Of a DNA stretch of 47,019 bases, positions 40,953 to 47,019 are shown in pieces. The notes beneath the pieces are model-generated. The model was not told where the DNA came from and made no database searches. It saw only the letters and a list, made by a program, of their open reading frames with translations. Source of the stretch: Candidatus Rifleibacteriota bacterium. GTDB taxonomy: Bacteria > Muiribacteriota > Ozemobacteria > Ozemobacterales > Ozemobacteraceae. The stretch lies in NCBI GenBank assembly GCA_015232575.1, contig JADFZL010000030.1:1331-48349 (forward strand), given 5' to 3'. Numbering within the stretch: position 1 is the stretch's first letter; every line of letters begins with the position of its first letter. The translations under genes and the position numbers were made by a program.

Positions 40953-42308
40953 TTACTGGGTTACATATTTTCCGCGGCCTGAGAAGATGAATGACTTGTT
41001 GCCTTTGTCATCATTTTCAACTTGTACTTTCTCAAGATACATGGTAAACGGATAAGCTTTCCGCATTTTTTCATACGCCTGTTTCATGGCAAAATTGATT
41101 GCCTGTGATCCGAGAAATTTTGTGACATCACTTGAAACCTGATCATCAACAAGAAGTAATATTTCTGAAAAAGCCAGGCAGCCATCTTTTGTGGTATATG
41201 ATCCAAGGGCTTTTACAGAAAAGATGCCTGTCTGTTCAGTTCCCTGAATAAATATTATATCTGATTCACCGGTATTCTTGAGCTCCAGAGCCTTTTCGTT
41301 AATTGCCTGTGCTCCATTTACAACCTGGAACCTGGTGTCACCCTCAAGCGACTTAATGGTTTCAGAAATTCCCGAAAGTTTTACGAATGGTATTTTAAAT
41401 GTATTTCCAGCGGGAACACTTTCCATGTCATAGCTTACATTATTCAGGAATGGAAATGAATTAACCTGTTCCTGATTGTAAACTGTGCGATAACGCTTGA
41501 ATGTGCTGTTATCAAATACTCCGGTATATTCATTCGGGTTGGAATCGTTAAGACTGTCCAGTGGAATTCCTTCAAATTCAAGTTCTGCTTCCTGAATTAC
41601 AAATCCGTTGGGAGCAGCAAAATCACTAATAAGAGCTTTCAGGTTAATTGTGCGTTCCTTTGTCAGTACTACATCAATTTTTGCTGCTTTTGCACTCGGA
41701 ACAAGAGTCTTAATTTTACCAAGAATGCTTGATTCGTGAAGAGAAGAGAGTTTTCCAGGCAAACCGTCTTCTCCCATAACTGTAAGCTGATAAACATCTT
41801 TTTCAGGCATTTTTCGAAGAATACTGAAGGTTTTCAGAGCTTCTTTCTCAAGAGATTTTCGTTTTGATTCAAGCCCCTCACGGTCCACTGTATCAAGGTC
41901 GGGTGCATTTGGATCAAGATATGCGTCAATCCGTCCTTTTAATTCTTTGCATTTGTTAAGAAATTCAGGATTAGGTGTTTCATTGTGAGCACCTGCAAAT
42001 TCAAGGCGTTTGGACGCTCTTGAGAGTGCCGGCTCAAACATTCCCCTGGCTGCTTTTCTTGATACAAACTTTTCAGCTGTATCCAGAAGTGTCTCAAATG
42101 CCTTCACATCCTGATCAATCTCCAGATTCTTTCTCAACAGCTCGTCAATTTCATTGACTTTTTCTTTAAAAGCAGGGCTCTGAGCTTTTTGAGAATTCTG
42201 AGAATAAATGGTCATCATTTCCTGAACCTGAGAATTTATGGCTTCCTCAGCAAAAAGTGGCAACAGAGAAAAACAGACAAGAAAAGTGAACAAATAAATC
42301 CGCTTCAT
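40953..42308 (-). CDS. Exported protein of unknown function (451 residues)
   Basis: A clear signal peptide (MKRIYLFTFLVCFSLLPLFA, cleavage near AEEA) is followed by a helix-rich N-terminal half (about 25-175, with KVNEIDELLRKN and FVSRKAARGMFEPALSRASKRLEF). A beta-rich C-terminal half follows, including two segments that may be repeated small domains. No cysteine pair, no catalytic motif and no lipobox is seen. I do not recognise the family. It is probably periplasmic. Strong AGGAGG before the ATG. It is the last gene of the minus-strand unit with the CNT transporter. Confidence 0.75.
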   Translation of the reverse strand: MKRIYLFTFLVCFSLLPLFAEEAINSQVQEMMTIYSQNSQKAQSPAFKEKVNEIDELLRKNLEIDQDVKAFETLLDTAEKFVSRKAARGMFEPALSRASKRLEFAGAHNETPNPEFLNKCKELKGRIDAYLDPNAPDLDTVDREGLESKRKSLEKEALKTFSILRKMPEKDVYQLTVMGEDGLPGKLSSLHESSILGKIKTLVPSAKAAKIDVVLTKERTINLKALISDFAAPNGFVIQEAELEFEGIPLDSLNDSNPNEYTGVFDNSTFKRYRTVYNQEQVNSFPFLNNVSYDMESVPAGNTFKIPFVKLSGISETIKSLEGDTRFQVVNGAQAINEKALELKNTGESDIIFIQGTEQTGIFSVKALGSYTTKDGCLAFSEILLLVDDQVSSDVTKFLGSQAINFAMKQAYEKMRKAYPFTMYLEKVQVENDDKGNKSFIFSGRGKYVTQ

Positions 42309-42413
42309 TTATAATCCTCCTGAGCTAATAAAATTTTTATGGTTGCATTCTAACATTCAAAAAAAATACTGTCGAGAAGTTCCATAAGGTTTTTACTGAC
42401 AAAATTTTCCATT

Positions 42414-43094
42414 TCAATAACATGGAAGATTTAATGGATTTTTTATATTGAATATCACCTGATGAGATTTTCCCAATACAGCGGCGTCAATTTTGAATCC
42501 GTGGTTAACTGAGGTTCCGGAAAAACCTTCGATCTGAATTTCGATGTTGTTTTCATTTCCATAAGGTGCAAATTGTATCAACTGGTCTTTCATTTTATCA
42601 GAAGAAGCTTTTATTGGAATAAGAAAATATCCTTTAATGTTCTTGACAGCATTGCTTTCAGGCTGAAAATTTATTCCCATTGGGGCATGAGCCGGAGAAT
42701 CGCCCCATATCCACATATCCGTTGAGCGAATTTCCTGTGTTGTAAATTCGACCTCATTAATTTCACTGGCAATATTCAATATTTTCGGCTCTCTGGTGTT
42801 ATCAGCAGGAATTATCGCTAACTCTGATGGAACTTTATTATAACCGCGCCTGGGGATGAAAAGACTTTCGGAACCTGTTGCAGGCACCGCTTTTTCAATC
42901 ATTCTCCAATTAACCCCAAATTCAGTATTCAACCAGAAAACAGCTGCCGGACGATCATCAGGATTCTTCCATTTCACTTTTAATGCCTCTGCCTGCAACT
43001 CCTTGATTTCAACCTCAGGTGGAAGCGATGATGAAAAAGCTGGCAAACACAAAGAAAACGCAAATAGCAGCAAAATCAGGGTAATTCTGCTCAT
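42414..43094 (-). CDS. Exported protein of unknown function (226 residues)
   Basis: A signal peptide (ITLILLLFAFSLCLPAFSS) precedes a beta-rich mature part. Residues about 27-115 have FnIII-like character (VEIKELQAEALKVKWKNPDDRPAAVFW...). The rest has MWIWGDSPAHAPMGINF and a final immunoglobulin-like run. Family not recognised; periplasmic or surface location expected. GAGGAG precedes the ATG. It starts 17 bases after the CNT transporter gene, so co-transcription is very likely; the next gene follows after 105 bases. Confidence 0.72.
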   Translation of the reverse strand: MSRITLILLLFAFSLCLPAFSSSLPPEVEIKELQAEALKVKWKNPDDRPAAVFWLNTEFGVNWRMIEKAVPATGSESLFIPRRGYNKVPSELAIIPADNTREPKILNIASEINEVEFTTQEIRSTDMWIWGDSPAHAPMGINFQPESNAVKNIKGYFLIPIKASSDKMKDQLIQFAPYGNENNIEIQIEGFSGTSVNHGFKIDAAVLGKSHQVIFNIKNPLNLPCY

Positions 43095-43111
43095 TTTTTA
43101 TCTCCTCGTTA

Positions 43112-44488
43112 TCAGTCAACGATCATTCCGGCAATGTTTGCAGTCGCATAAGACGCAAAGGTACCTGCAATCAGAGCACGAATTCCGAGTTTTGCCAGCT
43201 CACCACGGCGCTCCGGAGCAAGTCCGCCAATTCCACCCAACTGAATGCCGATTGATCCAAAGTTTGCGAAACCGCAGCAGGCGTAGGTCATTATTATCCA
43301 GGTCCGCTTGTCGAGTACAACTTTAGCACCATTTAAGATTTCTTCACCGTTAATTATTTTACCGAGGTGGGCATAAGCAACGAATTCATTAATTACTGTT
43401 TTTTCACCAAGGATCTGCCCTGCAACCAGAAGATCTTTAGTTGGAACGCCCATCATCCAGGCAAGCGGTGCATTGAGATAGCCAAGAAGTTCCTGAAAAC
43501 TGTCAATTGCCGCCAGATTAACTGGAATAATCTTCATTGCGTAAGTACATATTCCGCCCCAGGCATGGTTTCCAAGTTCGATAAGTGCTATAAATGCAAT
43601 CAGCATTGCTGCAACGTTAAGTGCAAGACTCAGACCTTCAGAAGCACCTCTTGCTGCCGCATCAATAAGATTCTGATCAACTTTTTCGACATTCAAGGTA
43701 ACTTGTCCGGCAGTAGCAGGTTGTTCGACTTCAGGAACAATTATTTTTGCAAACACCATTGCAGCTGGCGCTGACATTACTGAAGCAGCCATAAGATGAC
43801 CTGCAATTTCGGGAAATTTGCTTCTGAGCATTCCGACATAAGCAGCCATTACTCCACCGGCAATGGTTGCCATTCCGCCAACCATGATACAATTCAATTC
43901 CGATAAAGTCATTTTGTTGATATATGGCCGAATAACCAATGGAGCTTCAGTCTGACCAACGAAAATATTTGCCGCTGCACTCAAAGATTCAGCACCTGAA
44001 GTTTTCATTGTTTTCTGCATAACCCATGCGACATAATAAACAACTCTCTGCATTATTCCAGCATGATAAAGAATAGCCATAAAAGAGGAAAAGAAGATAA
44101 TTGTAGGAAGTACAGCAAACGCGAAAAACGCACCAGGTCTTGCATACAAGGCGACCATACCAGTGCAGTTGAGGTCTGCCATCTCAGCCGGAATTCCGGA
44201 ACCAGCTGGAATAATAGCCTCTCCAACAGGAATATTTAAACCGGTCAAGTTTCCAAAAACAAAACCGGCGCCTTTTTGAGTAAAACCAAGAAGAGTAACG
44301 ATAACACCATTCATCATCTGAAAAAACGATTGTCCCGCTTCTGTTTTCAATATCAGTAATGCAAATCCAAGTTGAAGGGCAAAACCCATGACAACAAGCT
44401 TCCAATCAACCTTCTTTCTGTTTGTCGAAATCGCATAACATATTCCGATTTGAACAAATATCCCAATAAAACTCATAAACTTTTCCAT
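43112..44488 (-). CDS. Concentrative nucleoside transporter (CNT/NupC family)
   Basis: This 458-residue inner-membrane protein imports nucleosides with H+ or Na+. Hallmarks are the re-entrant loop NIFVGQTEAPLVIRPYI (about residues 175-190), the matching second half EKTVINEFVAYAHLG (about 370), MVGGMATIAGGVMAAYVG and the tail GFANFGSIGIQLGGIGGLAPERR. The membrane-helix pattern and length fit bacterial CNTs that have an extended central loop (the stretch VPEVEQPATAGQVTLNVEKVDQ). AGGAG precedes the ATG. It leads a unit with two exported proteins of unknown role, which might act in nucleoside scavenging, but that is inference. Confidence 0.93.
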   Translation of the reverse strand: MEKFMSFIGIFVQIGICYAISTNRKKVDWKLVVMGFALQLGFALLILKTEAGQSFFQMMNGVIVTLLGFTQKGAGFVFGNLTGLNIPVGEAIIPAGSGIPAEMADLNCTGMVALYARPGAFFAFAVLPTIIFFSSFMAILYHAGIMQRVVYYVAWVMQKTMKTSGAESLSAAANIFVGQTEAPLVIRPYINKMTLSELNCIMVGGMATIAGGVMAAYVGMLRSKFPEIAGHLMAASVMSAPAAMVFAKIIVPEVEQPATAGQVTLNVEKVDQNLIDAAARGASEGLSLALNVAAMLIAFIALIELGNHAWGGICTYAMKIIPVNLAAIDSFQELLGYLNAPLAWMMGVPTKDLLVAGQILGEKTVINEFVAYAHLGKIINGEEILNGAKVVLDKRTWIIMTYACCGFANFGSIGIQLGGIGGLAPERRGELAKLGIRALIAGTFASYATANIAGMIVD

Positions 44489-44767
44489 TACCTGTCTCCT
44501 GATTCCTTACCCTTTTTACTACTGTTCACGTATTTTTAGTTTGCTTCGGGCAATTGATTTTAGAGGACATTATAACAGACGAGAATCTATATTACAAAAT
44601 AAACTTACACCTTTACAGCAAAAGCATATTTATTTCTTCACTGCCTGAAATCAGCTCCAAGAGCTACTTCTGCGGCTCTTCGATGTCTTAGGGAAATCGA
44701 ATTAACATCTGCTAAATTCTGCATTAATCAATCTTCTATAAAAATTCCCTTTTGTCTGTGTGATTAG

Positions 44768-44797
44768 TTGACTTTATCTGTTGGTAACGTTTATCAT
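44768..44797 (+). promoter_or_regulatory. Sigma70-like promoter placed almost on the start codon
   Basis: TTGACT (44768-44773), 18-base spacer, TATCAT (44792-44797). The ATG at 44805 lies seven bases past the -10 box, so transcription could begin at or next to the start codon. Confidence 0.5.
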
Positions 44798-44804
44798 ACG
44801 TGCG

Positions 44805-45164
44805 ATGAGAAAAATGATTTTTATATTTTTTGCGCTGGCTTTATCACTTTTTGTCGTGACAGTTACACAGGCAAAATTTGTTTCTTATCGGCTAAATCTG
44901 ACCATTTATACTGATAAAGGTGAGGAATATGTTTTGTCTTCAGGTCTTACCGATCGTGAATACCGCTCAATTTCAGAAGACCCTTCACGCGGTATCAGGC
45001 AGTTTGTCGAACTGGCTATGCGTGAATATGCCGAAAAAGTTGGTTTCAGAAAAGAAATTTACGGTGAAGACAACTATAAAATGGTTTCTGTAAAAACTTA
45101 CACTTTTACAATAACCGATATCAGCCAGGGAAGAGTTGTTTTTCAGAAAGGTACTAATAACTAG
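44805..45164 (+). CDS. Small exported protein of unknown function
   Basis: From ATG 44805 the protein has 119 residues: a signal peptide (MRKMIFIFFALALSLFVVTVTQA) and a mature domain of about 95 residues with alternating beta and helix (VSYRLNLTIYTDKGEEYVLSSGLTDREYRS...VKTYTFTITDISQGRVVFQKG). It is not recognised. There is no Shine-Dalgarno sequence in front of any candidate ATG; a GTG further upstream (44781) would lie within the predicted promoter. The gene stands alone, divergent from the CNT operon. Confidence 0.65.
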   Translation: MRKMIFIFFALALSLFVVTVTQAKFVSYRLNLTIYTDKGEEYVLSSGLTDREYRSISEDPSRGIRQFVELAMREYAEKVGFRKEIYGEDNYKMVSVKTYTFTITDISQGRVVFQKGTNN

Positions 45165-45470
45165 CATTAAGGCGCGCTGATTAGAAAAGGGTACAATCTC
45201 AAATAAAGGTATTTTTTTGCTGTCATTTCGACCGAAGGGAGAAATCTCGGTGCGTTGAAAGTGCTCTGTAGCTTTTGTTGAACAAGAATAAAAATGTCAG
45301 ATTAATTACAGGAGAGATCTCTCCATTCGGTCGAAATAAAAACGAATCTTAGTATGTAGTCCAATCAATGTGTTTAACCGCCTATTTTCGTATTATCCTT
45401 TTTGGGGTTGCACCCTCTTGAGTTAAACATTTTTTTTGAAAATATTATTTTTTCTGGAGGTATAAAACAG
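45165..45470. other. Intergenic region with repeat
   Basis: 306 bases holding the MITE-type core at 45221-45339; no gene. The expected promoter and the TCTGGAGG ribosome binding site of the following gene are at its end. Confidence 0.5.
45221..45339. repeat. MITE-type palindrome core
   Basis: The first arm tgtcatttcgaccgaaggga and the second arm ctctccattcggtcgaaata enclose about 80 bases of unrelated spacer. Terminal AAATCTTAAT repeats are not seen. Confidence 0.6.
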
Positions 45471-47019
45471 ATGAAAAGAAGTTATATGATGCGAATATAT
45501 TTATTGATGATTTTTTTCCTTGCAGCAGGTCTGAGTTTGTCCTCGGCACTTGTAAAAGCACCACCCGCAAAAGCCCTGCTTCCAAACGGACTGAAAGTAC
45601 TTGTACTTGAAGACTCTTCTCTGCCGATTGTATCTGCTGTTCTGACAATCAATTTTTCTTCCGATGAAACAAGCAAAATTGATTCAGATATCAGAAGAAG
45701 CCGAAAGATCATGCGGATGCTTATGGAAAGAAGCGATTCGAAAAATATTTCCCGCACCCAATTGAATGCAATGATTGAAGAACAGGGCTGGATTTCAATT
45801 TCTGAGTTTTCCTCTTTTGCTGCAGTTGCTGGAATTCAAGGTTCATCTGAAGGTTTAGACGAAATCCTGAAAACCCTGAGATCAGTAACTTTTGATCTTG
45901 CCCCATCAAAAGAGCTCGTTGAAGAATTTAAACATACTGCCAGGCGAGATCTGAAAGATTCCAAGATCCATCCACTTTCTTCTGGTTATATTCAGAGTAA
46001 AGCAATTTTTCTTCTCTCAGGAAATCAAAACCTCCGCGGGAAAGACTCTGCAACAAGTGATTCACTTAAAGACATGAATCTGGAAAAAATCAAAGAATTG
46101 ATTTCGACAAATATTGTACCAAACAACGCCGTGCTGACAATTGTCGGAGACGTTAAAGCTGGTGAAGTCTTTAAAAAATGCATGGCTTCTTTTGGAGATT
46201 TGATTGCTAGTCGTATTGACAAGAAATCATCTTCCCCCGCAACCTTTTCTCAGGACCTGCAAATTGAATCAAAAAGTAAAAGTTATGTAGAAAAGGAATT
46301 TCTTGATGTTAAAACAACTCAGGTTGGAATATGTTTTCCTGCTCCGTCACTTTCAGATCCTGATATGCCAGCAACAAAGCTTCTTGCCGGAGCACTCTGG
46401 GGAGCAAATGATTCGTGGTTCTCAAGGGTTTTCGAAAAAGACTTTCCGACCCTGAAACAGGTTGCCGGATATTATTATCCAGCTGTAGACAAAGGTTTCA
46501 TTGTTCTTGAATTCGAAAGCGATGACCCCGAAATAGACCCTCTTATAAGCGCAATACTTCAAAAACTTGCCTATTACTCTGCCGCTCCGCCTTCTCAAGC
46601 TGAACTTGACAGACTTATTACAATTAAAAAGAGCGAAGAAAGTGTAAACAATGAGTTGCGCCTTATGCTTGCCTGCAATATGGGATTTGCTGAACTGGCA
46701 AAGGATTTTTCAATCGCCCTGTCTTTTAACGAATCCCTTGAAAGAGTTACACCCCAGGATATTTCCCGCGTTGCAAAAAACATTTTTTGCGAAAGCACAT
46801 ATTCAATATTTTCTGTTCACCCGCCATCCTGCAACCTCTGCGGCGAAAAAAAGATTATTTCTGAAACCCTCGAAAATGGCGCTGAACTTATCATCAAACG
46901 CATTGTTGTACGTCCAAAAAGAGTCAGTCAGATAACTGGCATTGAAATTAAGTCGCAGCAGATTGAAGCGATTCTGAATCGTTTGAAAATTGAAGTTCAG
47001 CGCGATGGAGACACCATTC
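45471..47019 (+). CDS. M16-family (insulinase/processing-peptidase-like) protein, zinc motif absent, 3' end outside window
   Basis: This is an open frame of 516 codons running off the window. It starts with a signal peptide (MKRSYMMRIYLLMIFFLAAGLSLSSA). The M16 N-lobe begins LPNGLKVLVLEDSSLPIVSAVLTI, and the fold continues through LIEEFK-like helices, NNAVLTIVGDVKAGEV and the substrate-lobe KQVAGYYYPAVDKGFIVLEFE. A second repeat begins near residue 475 (LENGAELIIKR). The metal site HxxEH expected 20-40 residues after the first strand is missing; that segment reads ETSKIDSDIRRSRKIMRMLMERS. It is therefore probably a non-catalytic M16 subunit, often paired with an active M16 protein that may lie downstream. 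GGAGG is ten bases before the ATG. Confidence 0.85.
   Translation, partial: MKRSYMMRIYLLMIFFLAAGLSLSSALVKAPPAKALLPNGLKVLVLEDSSLPIVSAVLTINFSSDETSKIDSDIRRSRKIMRMLMERSDSKNISRTQLNAMIEEQGWISISEFSSFAAVAGIQGSSEGLDEILKTLRSVTFDLAPSKELVEEFKHTARRDLKDSKIHPLSSGYIQSKAIFLLSGNQNLRGKDSATSDSLKDMNLEKIKELISTNIVPNNAVLTIVGDVKAGEVFKKCMASFGDLIASRIDKKSSSPATFSQDLQIESKSKSYVEKEFLDVKTTQVGICFPAPSLSDPDMPATKLLAGALWGANDSWFSRVFEKDFPTLKQVAGYYYPAVDKGFIVLEFESDDPEIDPLISAILQKLAYYSAAPPSQAELDRLITIKKSEESVNNELRLMLACNMGFAELAKDFSIALSFNESLERVTPQDISRVAKNIFCESTYSIFSVHPPSCNLCGEKKIISETLENGAELIIKRIVVRPKRVSQITGIEIKSQQIEAILNRLKIEVQRDGDTI

Noticed and set aside
44640..44700. Possible riboswitch upstream of the nucleoside transporter
   Set aside because: The region has a short agagc/gctct stem, but no purine-riboswitch core could be recognised, and it lies about 150 bases from the gene.
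1..47019. CRISPR arrays, tRNA or rRNA genes, phage genes
   Set aside because: No regularly spaced direct repeats, no cloverleaf-type sequence and no structural phage genes were seen. The repeated ttcgagatgaca sequences look at first like tRNA T-arms but belong to the palindromic repeat family.

Overview
The window is about 47 kb of moderately AT-rich bacterial chromosome from a Gram-negative-type (diderm) organism. It carries several lipobox lipoproteins, a Tat-exported hydrogenase subunit, many secreted or membrane proteins, AGGAG-type ribosome binding sites and sigma70-like promoters. There is no rRNA, tRNA, ribosomal protein or other taxonomic marker. The gene mix (PHA synthases, exported [NiFe] hydrogenase, papain-like lipoprotein, fibronectin-type proteins, many dispersed palindromic repeats) would fit an uncultivated lineage such as Riflebacteria, but that is an impression, not a demonstrated placement. 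No phage, plasmid or CRISPR locus is visible.

Layout. 1-4.2 kb: a DUF3089 alpha/beta-hydrolase lipoprotein, then a convergent [NiFe] hydrogenase pair (large subunit, then Tat-signal small subunit). 4.8-7.5 kb: a membrane class III nucleotidyl cyclase overlapping an exported alpha/beta hydrolase. 8-11.4 kb (minus): a hicB-hicA toxin-antitoxin pair followed by a 999-residue lipoprotein whose papain-like catalytic blocks are in permuted order. 11.5-19 kb (minus): MoaB, a REC-PP2C phosphatase, dephospho-CoA kinase, a GAF/PAS histidine kinase, a proline-rich repeat lipoprotein and a membrane beta-propeller protein. 19-28.2 kb (plus): an anti-sigma-like ATPase/GAF/degenerate GGDEF protein, a large unknown exported protein, an SPFH/zinc-ribbon protein, a broken gene and a fibronectin type III protein. 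28.5-31.1 kb: a DUF218 protein, a PAS histidine kinase and an FmdE-like protein.

31.3-40.7 kb is a carbon-storage region: a GH13 glucan-active enzyme, an HAD 5'-nucleotidase, the PHA regulator PhaR, a PhaB/FabG reductase, and two class III-like PHA synthases, each next to a very small PhaE/phasin-like coiled-coil protein. A ceramidase-like (CREST) membrane hydrolase sits between them on the other strand. 40.9-44.5 kb (minus) is a three-gene unit: CNT nucleoside transporter and two unknown exported proteins. The window closes with a small exported protein, possibly translated from a leaderless mRNA, and the start of an M16-type peptidase homologue that lacks the zinc motif.

Intergenic regions are full of small dispersed repeats. 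The main one is a palindromic, MITE-like element of about 145 bp with terminal inverted repeats close to AAATCTTAATTAAGGGGGCA; in two places an end of this element supplies a gene's stop codon. The most unusual observations are the permuted papain-like lipoprotein, the hydrogenase large subunit that is encoded already in its mature form, the duplicated PHA synthase / mini-PhaE arrangement, and the repeat elements.
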